Origin: an uncultured Clostridia bacterium
Lineage (GTDB): Bacteria; Bacillota; Clostridia; TANB77; CAG-465
NCBI GenBank assembly: GCA_944383015.1
Contig: CALWOC010000010.1
Location: 1-32,887, forward strand
DNA: 32,887 nucleotides
Reading direction: 5' to 3'
The notes under the pieces are model-generated. The model was not told where the DNA came from. It saw nothing but the letters and a program-made list of their open reading frames with translations, and did no database searches. This document shows, piece after piece, positions 1 through 9,264 of this stretch; position 1 is the stretch's first letter, and each line of letters begins with the position of its first letter. The translations under genes and the position numbers were made by a program.

Positions 1-3000
1 TCTATTGTCTTCTCGTAGAATTTTAAGTCATCTGCATTTGCTTCTTGCTCATCTATTGTATACTTTATCTCATTTCCCAAGCTATCATATTTTGCTAAAT
101 CTGTAAATTCACAACTCCATCCTGTTGCATTTGTTACTGTCTTGCTTTGTACTACTTCTTCTCCATTTTTTATCTGTAGTATTACACTTGTTGGTCTTTT
201 TCTTGCAGAATTATTATTATCTTCCCATACTTTATTTGCTGTTATACTTATCTTTTCTTCTGGTACTGTAAATGTGTTTGTTATTGTATGTGTGTCGTTG
301 TTTATATTCTTTGTATAAAAGTATAAATCTCCTGCATTTACTTCTCTTTCATCTACTGTGTAATTTATTTCTTCTCCCTGTCCATTATATTTTTGTAGAT
401 TATTAAATGTATATGTCCATCCATTTGAATCGCTTAATGTTTGCGTTCCAACCAACTCATTTTCTTCATTTCTTAATTCTACGATTATACTTGTTGGTCT
501 TTTTTGTGCCTCATTATCATTATCTATCCATTTTTTTGTTACTGTTACACTAGTTTTATCTTCTGGTACTGTAAATGTATTTGTTATTGTATAAGTCTCA
601 TTATTTATGCTCTTTGTATAAAAATCTAAATCTCCAGCTGTCTCTTCTTCCTCATCTACTATATACATTATCTCATTTCCTTGACTATCATATTTATCTA
701 CATTTTTAAATAACGCTACTTGACTATTTGATGTTGTTGTTACATCTATTGTAGTTTCATATGCTACTATATCATTATTCTTTAATACTATTTTTAATTT
801 AGCGGGTCTTCTTTGAGTATTATTATTGTCATTCCATATTTTTGTTACTTGAATATCCACCTTATTTTCTCTAAATGTAACTACTACTTCTTTATTTTCT
901 GTCATATTTGTAAAGCTATCTAGTGTATACGCTTCGTCTCTTAGTGAGTATTCTGGTAGTTCCTGCTCTACTCCATTTATAGTTATTTTTGATATTTCAT
1001 ATCCTTCTTCTGGTGTTATTACTATTGGCTTTTGGCTTTCTCCTCCATATGCTACTTCTTCATATGGATTCTCATTACTTCCACTTATTGTTCCGCCTTC
1101 TCCTTCTACTCTTGTTATTATATTATATTTCTTTAGCTCATTTACTACTTTGTAATTTTCATTATCTATTGTCTTTTCATATTGTTCTGTTATTTCTTCT
1201 TCATCTATTTCATATTCTATCTTGTTTTCTTTTGTATCATATTGTGGTACTTTTACTTTTCCTTGCCAATTTGTTCCTTCATTTACTACACTTGTATACT
1301 CATTTCCATCGCTTCCTATTAGCTTTAATGTTACTTCTTCTGGTCTTAAATTTAGTGCGTTATTATCATCTACCCATTCCTTTGTTAGGCTTATTTCTTC
1401 TACTGGTACAAATGTTGCTGTTACTCTTATATTACTATTTGTTACTATATCTGTACTCTCTTTATTGTCTACTACAAAATTAAATACTATATAATCATTC
1501 TCTTCATCTTCTACATGTCTTGCTCTTAATGTTATCTCTATTGGCTCTCCTGTTGGATCTATATAATATTCTTTTGTGTCTGTATACTGTTTTACCTGCC
1601 AGTTCTGATTTAAGTATGTATATTCTGCCTCTTGAGTATTATTTAAATCTAAAGGTAATGTTACCCATGCGGCTCCATCTCTACTTACTTCTACTTTTAG
1701 TTCTTTTATCTCATATCCATCATCATTTCTCCAACCTGCTACTAGCTGATCGTCTACAAATTCCCTTATCTTTATTGTCTTTTGTACTGTTCCATTACTA
1801 TTTACTGTTGTCTCTACTCCTCTTTTGTCCTCATCCTCTTTTATATAACTTGTATTTAAATCTCCTGTATCTTCTGTTGCTTGTTTTATATCTGGTGTTA
1901 TTTTTAGTTCCTCATTTATATAATCTTCTTGACCTTTTACTATATTATTATTTAATGTTGCTGATACCTCATTTCCTTTTATTACTACTATCTTACTATC
2001 TGTTAAATATCTTCCATCATTTAATCTCCAGTAGTATTTTAGCTCATACCAGCCTGCATCATCTACATCAAAGAGCTCTTCTCCTCTCCATCTTGCATCA
2101 TTTAATGCATCTTCTGTTACTCTTTCCTTTTCATCATAGTTTATTACTGGTACTTCTACTCCTTCTTCTACTTCCTTATATGTTATTCCTAGACTATATA
2201 CTTCTACCTTTGCAAGTCCTGTATCTTTTGAGTTTCCTATTAATGCTTGACTATACATATCGTCAAATCTCTTTTCTGTTACACTACTTGCATTCTCATC
2301 TTCTGGATATCTATTCCATAGTGCGAATAGATTTAATGTATTTTCATCTTTTGTTACTATTTGTCCTGGATATACTACTTTATTATCCCCTAGATTTTCT
2401 GAATCTGTTATTACATACATTGTATCTTCTGCATGTTTATATGTTTCATCTTCTATTTTAGAGCCATTAATTTCTATATTATTTTGTATTACTCTTCCGT
2501 CATCTGTATTATCTGTTACTAATGTTATTTCTGCATATTCTCCAGCATCTATATATGCAGTTGGTAATAATCTTAGCTTTCTTGTTCCTACAACATTATT
2601 TCCTATTGTATTTTCTACAGTTACTTTTACCCAAGATTTTCCTGGAGCAAAATCATAACAACTATATACATCTTTGGCTTCTAGTCCAAAGTTTGCCCCT
2701 TCTCCTCTATTTTTAACTGGATTTTGTATAGATAATACTGGTACTTCTTTTTCTGTACCATCCTCTTCTGTTATTTTTAAGTTTTCTACATATCCTTTTG
2801 TAGCATTTGTCTCACTATCTACTTGCCAAGTTAAATCATATCCTGAGGAACTTGAATTTTCATTACTTGTAAATTCAAATGTTGATGTTATATCCCTTAT
2901 TGTATCATATATTTTAGCAGCATCTTCTGCATCTTGTATATTTCCTTCTTCTGTCATTATCTCATCCCAGTGGTTTAGAAATACTGTTGCTGTTGATGCT

Positions 3001-4961
3001 GTAGAATAACTCTGTACAAGTTCACTACTTGAAAAATTATCCACTGCATTATCTGCAAAAACTCTAAGTTGTGGATAGTACCCTTCCTTATATACCCATG
3101 CAGTTCCATCTTGCATATCTACGTTTGTTAGTCCTTGAACACCTTTTACTTGTGACTCTTGTGTATATACTCCTGTAACTCCATTAAGCTCACATACCTC
3201 AGTACCATTTCCGTCCATTCCTACTGCTACTTCTCTCATTGCTGTTGTTTGTTTATCGTAATAGCAGTTGTATATATTAGATGCAGATAAAATATTATTA
3301 TTATATCCGCCCATGAATCCACCTATTTTTTTATTTTTTGCTGTTTCTAACTCTGTAACTGTATCTATATTTCCAACTTCACCTGCTGCATAACAATTTA
3401 CATATAGACTTCCAGTGAAAGTTCCATATCCATCAATTGTTATATTTGGTGTTATATTGTTTGCAAACCCAACAAAACCACCAACATATGTTCCTGAATA
3501 ATCCATTCCAGTCATTGTTGTAGAATAGCAATTTTTGTATATTGCGGCTCCACCTTTTTCACCTCTACTAGGCTGTGCATCGCTTCCTACAAAACCACCT
3601 ATTTCTCTTTCGCCTTCAACAACACCTGAAGAATAGCAATTTTCAAAATATGCAGAGATTTCACAAACACCTGCATCATCTATCTGATTTCCATGAGAAG
3701 TTCCCTCATTTTCTTCACAGCTTATTTGACAACCTATAAATCCTCCTGTTTGTACTTCTCCATACATAGAGTTGTTTGTAAAGCAATTTCTAACAATTAT
3801 TCCACCACCATCACAAGACATAAATCCACCTGAATGTCCTGCTGTAGAAAAGATCTCTGAATTAATAGAATATGAATTCTCTATAATTATAGGGTAGGCA
3901 ACTTCTCCTCCTGAAGTAGTAGATGTGTTTCCAAAAGTTGCCTCTGGATCATCAGGTATTGTCGCATCATATCTTACAGCACTCTCAAGTCCTGAGCAAG
4001 AAATAGAGCAAAAGCCACCTATATGTCCTACGCCTCTTGTATATGCATTAGAAACACTACAATCTTTTACATATGCATTACTACTATATATAGTTCCAGT
4101 AAGTACAGCAGTATTTCCAGTAGATGATTGAACAAAAGCCCCATTTATATTTACATTTTCTAAATATAATCCTTTAGCGTTGCTTATTGTTCCCATAACT
4201 CCACTAGCATATCTTCCGACAAGTTTTACTGATTCAAAGTTTAAATTTTTAGCTACTAAATTACTACTTACAGTTGCAAACAGACCAGATTGGGCATTTA
4301 AGTTATATATTGTATGATTATTTCCTTCTATATAAAGAATACGATTTGCATTATTTACATTATATCTACCTAAAACTCTACCTAGTGTACCACCCATATC
4401 AATGTCTTTTGTTATGTTTATTTTTATATTTTCTGTTTTACCACTACATTTTGTACTAATTATGTAAAAAAGTTTTTCAGCACTATCAACATTATATACA
4501 TTATATATTACACTCTTAGTATCTATATATCCGCCATCAAGCTCGGATGAATAATTATATTCTTCTGTAGGTAATACTCCTTCTTCGTTATAAAAATCTG
4601 CATCGGTAATATTAGTTCCATCAGCTTTCTTTATGCTTCCATTCCAGGGCGTAATTTCTAAACTAGTTGTATCAACCCAATTAAAATATGGATTTCCTTC
4701 TATAACCTGTGCTGTGGACAAACTAGTATCTGTTACAGAACTTGCTACACCTTCTCCAAATATATTATTTTGAATATCTGTCCATCTTGCCTTAGTATAT
4801 TCTTCGACTGAATCATAATTTGTCTGCATAGCATTTTCATTATTAAGATTATTAAAATTGTACATTATATTTTCTCTATTTATAATAAGCACAGATAATA
4901 TTAAGAAAGCGAATACTACTATTATCTTTTTTCTCCCATTTTTTATCCCCTGTCTCTTCAT
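1..4961 (-). CDS. Large surface adhesin, GLUG/Cna-B repeat protein, 3' end beyond window
   Basis: The reading frame opens at 4961 and stays open to the left edge; I checked the frame at Trp codons 4677, 2631 and 1374 and at the edge. At least 1653 residues are encoded and the C-terminus is missing. The start follows GGAGG with 5 nt spacing. A basic N-terminus and hydrophobic segment (residues ~8-28) act as signal peptide or anchor. Residues ~130-560 carry Gly-rich GLUG-like units (GGFIG or GGFVG followed by NCYS), suggesting a beta-helix head. A Cna-B-type domain starts near 1190 (EWVDDNNALNLRP), then an InlB-like repeat near 1280-1360, then three more Cna-B domains near 1370, 1474 and 1574 with the K-W-x-D-N...RP signature. 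It is colinear with the 2131-residue protein encoded at 9265-15660. A wall-anchored adhesin is inferred; the ligand is unknown. Confidence 0.88.
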   Translation of the reverse strand, partial: MKRQGIKNGRKKIIVVFAFLILSVLIINRENIMYNFNNLNNENAMQTNYDSVEEYTKARWTDIQNNIFGEGVASSVTDTSLSTAQVIEGNPYFNWVDTTSLEITPWNGSIKKADGTNITDADFYNEEGVLPTEEYNYSSELDGGYIDTKSVIYNVYNVDSAEKLFYIISTKCSGKTENIKINITKDIDMGGTLGRVLGRYNVNNANRILYIEGNNHTIYNLNAQSGLFATVSSNLVAKNLNFESVKLVGRYASGVMGTISNAKGLYLENVNINGAFVQSSTGNTAVLTGTIYSSNAYVKDCSVSNAYTRGVGHIGGFCSISCSGLESAVRYDATIPDDPEATFGNTSTTSGGEVAYPIIIENSYSINSEIFSTAGHSGGFMSCDGGGIIVRNCFTNNSMYGEVQTGGFIGCQISCEENEGTSHGNQIDDAGVCEISAYFENCYSSGVVEGEREIGGFVGSDAQPSRGEKGGAAIYKNCYSTTMTGMDYSGTYVGGFVGFANNITPNITIDGYGTFTGSLYVNCYAAGEVGNIDTVTELETAKNKKIGGFMGGYNNNILSASNIYNCYYDKQTTAMREVAVGMDGNGTEVCELNGVTGVYTQESQVKGVQGLTNVDMQDGTAWVYKEGYYPQLRVFADNAVDNFSSSELVQSYSTASTATVFLNHWDEIMTEEGNIQDAEDAAKIYDTIRDITSTFEFTSNENSSSSGYDLTWQVDSETNATKGYVENLKITEEDGTEKEVPVLSIQNPVKNRGEGANFGLEAKDVYSCYDFAPGKSWVKVTVENTIGNNVVGTRKLRLLPTAYIDAGEYAEITLVTDNTDDGRVIQNNIEINGSKIEDETYKHAEDTMYVITDSENLGDNKVVYPGQIVTKDENTLNLFALWNRYPEDENASSVTEKRFDDMYSQALIGNSKDTGLAKVEVYSLGITYKEVEEGVEVPVINYDEKERVTEDALNDARWRGEELFDVDDAGWYELKYYWRLNDGRYLTDSKIVVIKGNEVSATLNNNIVKGQEDYINEELKITPDIKQATEDTGDLNTSYIKEDEDKRGVETTVNSNGTVQKTIKIREFVDDQLVAGWRNDDGYEIKELKVEVSRDGAAWVTLPLDLNNTQEAEYTYLNQNWQVKQYTDTKEYYIDPTGEPIEITLRARHVEDEENDYIVFNFVVDNKESTDIVTNSNIRVTATFVPVEEISLTKEWVDDNNALNLRPEEVTLKLIGSDGNEYTSVVNEGTNWQGKVKVPQYDTKENKIEYEIDEEEITEQYEKTIDNENYKVVNELKKYNIITRVEGEGGTISGSNENPYEEVAYGGESQKPIVITPEEGYEISKITINGVEQELPEYSLRDEAYTLDSFTNMTENKEVVVTFRENKVDIQVTKIWNDNNNTQRRPAKLKIVLKNNDIVAYETTIDVTTTSNSQVALFKNVDKYDSQGNEIMYIVDEEEETAGDLDFYTKSINNETYTITNTFTVPEDKTSVTVTKKWIDNDNEAQKRPTSIIVELRNEENELVGTQTLSDSNGWTYTFNNLQKYNGQGEEINYTVDEREVNAGDLYFYTKNINNDTHTITNTFTVPEEKISITANKVWEDNNNSARKRPTSVILQIKNGEEVVQSKTVTNATGWSCEFTDLAKYDSLGNEIKYTIDEQEANADDLKFYEKTI

Positions 4962-4977
4962 ATATTCCTCCAATTAA

Positions 4978-5000
4978 AATTACAATTTTTCATTGTAATT
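4978..5000. promoter_or_regulatory. Inverted repeat over -10/start site (operator candidate)
   Basis: A perfect 9-bp inverted repeat, AATTACAAT at 4978-4986 and ATTGTAATT at 4992-5000, is separated by 5 nt. It overlaps the -10 box and predicted start site, so half of it would not be transcribed. A DNA-binding site is more plausible than an RNA hairpin, though AT-rich DNA produces such repeats by chance. Confidence 0.35.
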
Positions 5001-5026
5001 TTATCATTTATACTATCTTTCCTCAA
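4998..5026 (-). promoter_or_regulatory. SigA-type promoter of the left-edge surface gene
   Basis: On the minus strand, TTGAGG (5026-5021) lies 17 bp from TAAAAT (5003-4998), with a TG one base upstream of the -10 (extended -10). The predicted transcription start is near 4991, about 30 nt before the ATG at 4961. Confidence 0.65.
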
Positions 5027-5044
5027 TATTTGTAACGTTAATGT

Positions 5045-5090
5045 AATATAAAAAATCATATTTAATAGCATTTAACTATTAAATATGATT
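5045..5090 (-). terminator. Intrinsic terminator of the 1333-residue surface gene
   Basis: A perfect 15-bp stem (5054-5068 with 5076-5090, 7-nt loop) is followed on the minus strand by TTTTTATATT. It lies 54 bases past the stop at 5144 and before the next surface-gene promoter, separating the two transcription units. Confidence 0.8.
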
Positions 5091-5143
5091 CTATTATTAT
5101 TTAAGAAAAATATATATAATATACAAAATATTTAATATTATTT

Positions 5144-8100
5144 TTACTTGATTTTATATTTTATTATTCTATTTACAATTAATGAACTTATTATAAATAC
5201 TATACCAACTATAATAAATACTATTGTATAATTTACTGCACCTGTCTCAGGTAATACTAATTTTAATTCATTTTCTGCTGTAAGTTTTACATCTCTATTC
5301 TCTTTTGTTATTTCTACTTCTATGCTCTCTTTTTGTAATTCATAATTTTCCGGTGCTTTTATCTCTGTTACTCTATACTTTCCTACCTCTAATCCTTCAA
5401 ATAAGACTTTTCCATTGCTTCCTGTTGTCATTTCTTTTGCTTCAAACTCAGTATCTATATTTCCGCTTGTATCTATCTTTTCTATTTTAAATACTGCTCC
5501 TTCTATCACTTTGCTATTATCATTTTTATCTACTTTTGTTATTTCTACACTTCCTACTACCTTTTTATATACATATGTTACTGTTATTTGTTCTGTTGTC
5601 ATTTGTCCTTGCTCATTTCCTATTATTTCTTTTACTTCATACTCTTCAAACTCTTTTGCTTGTGTCTTATATTCATCTCCTACTTTTCCTTCTATTAATA
5701 CATCTTCTGCAAGTTTTTCTCCATTCTCATCTACATATTTTACTACTACACTTGTTTTTTTACTTATTAATCCTGCATTTACATTTGACACTGTAAGTTC
5801 TGGTAAATCAATTCCATTTAGTTTTGTTATTAGCTCTGTCTCATTAGTTGTATTATCAAACTTACTATTTATTTCACTATTTGAACCTACTTCTTTTTGA
5901 GTCAACATATATTCCCCATCATCTAATATCACTTTAATATAATAATTTCCAACAGGTAAATTCTCAAATTTATAGTATCCATTACTATCGGTTTTTACAT
6001 TAGATATTATTTGTCCATTAACATCTATTACTTGATTTCCCTCTTCATCAGATAGCATCATTTCTATATTGCTTATAGGTAGTTCGTTTTCGTTTTTTAT
6101 TCCATCCTCATTACTATCTTCCCATACAATGCCTTCTATTGTTCTTTTTACCACCTGAACAATTACATTACTTGTTGTCATTTCTGCAGTATCTTTATCT
6201 ACTCTTGCTGTTGCACTATTTGAATATTTACTTAACCCCTCATTATTATTTACCTGTATATAAATATCTACATCTACACTTCCTTGAGGTACGACATTCC
6301 CCTTTACTGCTATTGCTGTTACATTCTTCTTCAAATTTTCACTTATTATTTTATTCCATCCATTGCCTAAATCATTATCACTTACTGAGACATTTTTTCT
6401 TACATCTTCATTATCTGTGTATAAAATTTCTAAATTATCGTTTGAAATTATTTCTCCATTAGCATCTTTTTGAGTTACAACTACTCTATCTACTATATAA
6501 TTTCCTATATATTCAGTTCCTCTTCCATCTCCATTATATGGTAATATATCTAAAAGCTGAAAATCTGGTACATATAAATCAGTATTATTTTTATATGAAA
6601 TTGTATAATGTATTTGATTATTTTTTTCTATTACCGATGTATCTGTAATTTTATATAATCTATGTGATGATAAATTAATTATTTGTATAGTAGAAGTTGA
6701 GCTTCTTAATTTTATTGCTGTATTTCCTATTTTATCATTATCTGAAGACATAACAGCAGTATTTACATATTGAGTTGTATCTGGTGTATTTTCAGCAATA
6801 CTTGCATCAAAATATAAAGGATCTATTAATTTATCTGAAGAACAATTATATATATACCAAGTTAAAACTCTTCCATTCTCAGAAATTTCTGGTTCTCCAT
6901 AATTACAGCTATTAGGTATATATGTAAGTCCTTCTGGTAAAGTATCTTCAATCTTTACAGTAACTCCTGTAACTTCTGTTTTATTATCATCTTCTTGATA
7001 TAATGTTGGTTCTATTTTATATCTTACAACATTTTCATTTTTTCCCAAATCAAAATTTTTTTTCTCCTCACCATTTATGCTAATTGGAGTTTGCTGAATT
7101 TTCTGAAAAGCACCTAATATTAATAGCGAATTACCTGTAGTGTATGAACCACTATGAGTTCCTGCTATAATTTCACCATTTTCATCATATTCTGCTTTAA
7201 TATAATTTTGATCACTTAATGCATATGCTGATTTAGGATAAGTATCATAACCTTTTAATTTAGTTTGAGAATATATATTTCTATCTAGATCTACAGTCCA
7301 ATATTTACTTGTCTGTACAAAGCCATATGTTTGTCCAATATTTGCTGTATCTTTTATTTTTAGATATGTATAAATACTTCTTTGATCATCATAATTTGGC
7401 AATATACAGTATCCTTCACTAGACTCATAATATACTCCAATACATAGCCATCCTTCTGGTATATCCTCAATATTTTCATATATAACCAAATCTTCTATAT
7501 CAGCTTTATTTCTTTCATCTTGAGATGACCAATTTGTTCCATCTGGTTTAGTTACAAAATACATATTAAATTTCATTGAATCAAATCCAGTTGTAACAAA
7601 GTAATTATCTTTATATTTAATAGGTTCAAAAGCCTCACCATCAAACTTTGCTAATCTATCTATTTCGTATACATTGTCTTCATTTGTTCTTGAAATTGTT
7701 ACTACTGTTTGAAGAGCAATAACGTCACCTTTTATCGCAGTTGCATCTCCATATCTCCAATCTGATGCAGCATTTTTTCTATTTTCATCACATATCCAAA
7801 GTATATGACCATAACTTCCTTTTTTATGCAAAATATATTGTATTCTATCACTATCATCATTAGTAACCTGTTGTTCTGTAATTTTTTGACCTGATATAGA
7901 TGTAGCATTAAAATTTTCATTATTTAACGTTAAATAATAATTATAATTTTGACTTAAAATATCATCATTATCTGGTACAAACAATTGAAACTCATATGCA
8001 CCAAAACATCCCACATTCTTATTATACTGTATAACATCTGATTCGGGACTATTAGCACCATTATATAATGGATATATACCATTAAATTTATAATCTCTTA

Positions 8101-9145
8101 CTGTTATTTTAAGAGTAGAAGCATCCGTTTGATTAATAACAATATCTCCTGAATCATATACAGAATTCATTCTTTCTTGACTTCCTCTACCATAAGGTAT
8201 ATTATAACAAAATCTACTATGTGGAATTCCACTAAATACCATAGTTCTTCCTGGTATTTTTCCGAAATCTTCCATAACATTTATATTATAATTCCATAAC
8301 TTAAGATTACTAGTTTCCGTTACATCTTCAGATTGCATCTGACCAGTCAATGTTCTTTCTAATTTCATTTTTATGTCAAAAGTAATATCTCCTTGAGGAA
8401 ACTCTATTCCTTTTAATCCTTTGGAAATATCTTCATTATATAATTGTAACACAAACCCATAACTATACATTCTACCAGTTTCATCACCATTTCCAAAGTT
8501 TACAGTTACTCTTTGATCCCAAGAACCATTTCTTAAAAAAACAATATTATACTTTGGAGCAGCACTAACAATAGTTTCTTCTGGAATTATAGTTTTTATA
8601 TCCTCTGTTGCATTTCCATTTAACCATACCTTTATAATTGGCTGAAATTTTATTCCATTTGCCGCTCCTTCAATTTTAGCGACAAATGATAAATTTTGCT
8701 TTCCTGGTATTGTAACATTATCTACATTCATTTGATAATATCCTGATATAGTAAGTCCATCTTCTGAAACTTTTAATCCTTCTATCCATTTCATAGAATC
8801 TGTTTCCCAATGTGCAGTTTCAGTATTAAATACATTAGGTAATGTAGCTTCAAAATAAATTTTTCCGCCACTATAACTTGTTGAGCTTCCCTTTAATGCT
8901 AATGTATTTTCAATTGTCCATGTTACTTGATCAAATGAACGCACTACATTATTAGTTTCACTAGAATCATTTCCAGGTTCATCATTTTCATCAAATGGAC
9001 CTGTTCCTGTTTTTACCTGCGTTACTCTAGTATCTGAAATATAAGCTTTATCATCTGGTAATTGCTCAACTGCACTAATTTTATTTACACTACACATAAG
9101 AAAAAAAACTATTATAATTATAAAACTTATTTTTATACTTTTCAT
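5144..9145 (-). CDS. LPETG-anchored surface protein with SdrD-B, MucBP and SpaA-like domains
   Basis: Encodes 1333 residues. Residues 1-25 form a classic signal peptide (hydrophobic IIIIVFFLMC core, cut near KISAVEQ). The large N-terminal part (~26-700) is an unassigned beta-rich adhesin-like head beginning with a TGTGPFDEND motif. A DUF11-like stretch (~700-1000) has NTAVMSSDND-type signatures. An SdrD-B-like domain (~1003-1100) contains the D-x-N-x-D-G calcium-type motif DSNEDGIKNENELP. A MucBP domain (~1130-1185), a SpaA/prealbumin-like domain (~1188-1290) and the sorting signal LPETG (1298-1302) follow, with a hydrophobic segment and basic tail. A sortase would attach it to peptidoglycan. 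Start: GAGG 8 nt upstream. Residues 1134-1278 are encoded by DNA identical to part of the 2131-residue gene although the heads are unrelated. Confidence 0.92.
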   Translation of the reverse strand: MKSIKISFIIIIVFFLMCSVNKISAVEQLPDDKAYISDTRVTQVKTGTGPFDENDEPGNDSSETNNVVRSFDQVTWTIENTLALKGSSTSYSGGKIYFEATLPNVFNTETAHWETDSMKWIEGLKVSEDGLTISGYYQMNVDNVTIPGKQNLSFVAKIEGAANGIKFQPIIKVWLNGNATEDIKTIIPEETIVSAAPKYNIVFLRNGSWDQRVTVNFGNGDETGRMYSYGFVLQLYNEDISKGLKGIEFPQGDITFDIKMKLERTLTGQMQSEDVTETSNLKLWNYNINVMEDFGKIPGRTMVFSGIPHSRFCYNIPYGRGSQERMNSVYDSGDIVINQTDASTLKITVRDYKFNGIYPLYNGANSPESDVIQYNKNVGCFGAYEFQLFVPDNDDILSQNYNYYLTLNNENFNATSISGQKITEQQVTNDDSDRIQYILHKKGSYGHILWICDENRKNAASDWRYGDATAIKGDVIALQTVVTISRTNEDNVYEIDRLAKFDGEAFEPIKYKDNYFVTTGFDSMKFNMYFVTKPDGTNWSSQDERNKADIEDLVIYENIEDIPEGWLCIGVYYESSEGYCILPNYDDQRSIYTYLKIKDTANIGQTYGFVQTSKYWTVDLDRNIYSQTKLKGYDTYPKSAYALSDQNYIKAEYDENGEIIAGTHSGSYTTGNSLLILGAFQKIQQTPISINGEEKKNFDLGKNENVVRYKIEPTLYQEDDNKTEVTGVTVKIEDTLPEGLTYIPNSCNYGEPEISENGRVLTWYIYNCSSDKLIDPLYFDASIAENTPDTTQYVNTAVMSSDNDKIGNTAIKLRSSTSTIQIINLSSHRLYKITDTSVIEKNNQIHYTISYKNNTDLYVPDFQLLDILPYNGDGRGTEYIGNYIVDRVVVTQKDANGEIISNDNLEILYTDNEDVRKNVSVSDNDLGNGWNKIISENLKKNVTAIAVKGNVVPQGSVDVDIYIQVNNNEGLSKYSNSATARVDKDTAEMTTSNVIVQVVKRTIEGIVWEDSNEDGIKNENELPISNIEMMLSDEEGNQVIDVNGQIISNVKTDSNGYYKFENLPVGNYYIKVILDDGEYMLTQKEVGSNSEINSKFDNTTNETELITKLNGIDLPELTVSNVNAGLISKKTSVVVKYVDENGEKLAEDVLIEGKVGDEYKTQAKEFEEYEVKEIIGNEQGQMTTEQITVTYVYKKVVGSVEITKVDKNDNSKVIEGAVFKIEKIDTSGNIDTEFEAKEMTTGSNGKVLFEGLEVGKYRVTEIKAPENYELQKESIEVEITKENRDVKLTAENELKLVLPETGAVNYTIVFIIVGIVFIISSLIVNRIIKYKIK
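5312..5745. repeat. 434-bp direct repeat, copy 1
   Basis: These bases are identical to 9439-9872 (constant offset 4127), covering MucBP plus most of the SpaA-like domain. Both borders are abrupt: the first mismatches are at 5311/9438 and 5746/9873, and the DNA beyond them differs at many positions. Confidence 0.95.
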
Positions 9146-9165
9146 ATTTCTAACCTCATACCACT

Positions 9166-9195
9166 ATTTTATAATATTTAATATACTTTTTTCAA
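9166..9195 (-). promoter_or_regulatory. Probable promoter of the 1333-residue surface gene
   Basis: TTGAAA (9195-9190) lies 16 bp from TATAAA (9173-9168), or 18 bp from the overlapping TAAAAT (9171-9166). It sits between the upstream gene's terminator and the ATG at 9145. Confidence 0.5.
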
Positions 9196-9210
9196 TATTT
9201 TATTTTTTTA

Positions 9211-9256
9211 TTTTTATAAAAAGAGATAACAAACATTAAAAGTTTGTTATCTCTTT
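9211..9256 (-). terminator. Intrinsic terminator of the 2131-residue surface gene
   Basis: A 15-bp stem (9220-9234 with 9242-9256, 7-nt loop) lies just past the stop codon at 9265 on the minus strand. The U-run (CTCTTTTTAT) begins within the stem end. Confidence 0.75.
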
Positions 9257-9264
9257 AATAATTA

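Noticed and set aside
1520..2461. A 313-codon plus-strand open frame in the left-edge surface gene
   Set aside because: Antisense shadow: Leu-rich, no start signals, and the minus-strand frame shows clear Cna-B and middle-region homology with its paralogue.
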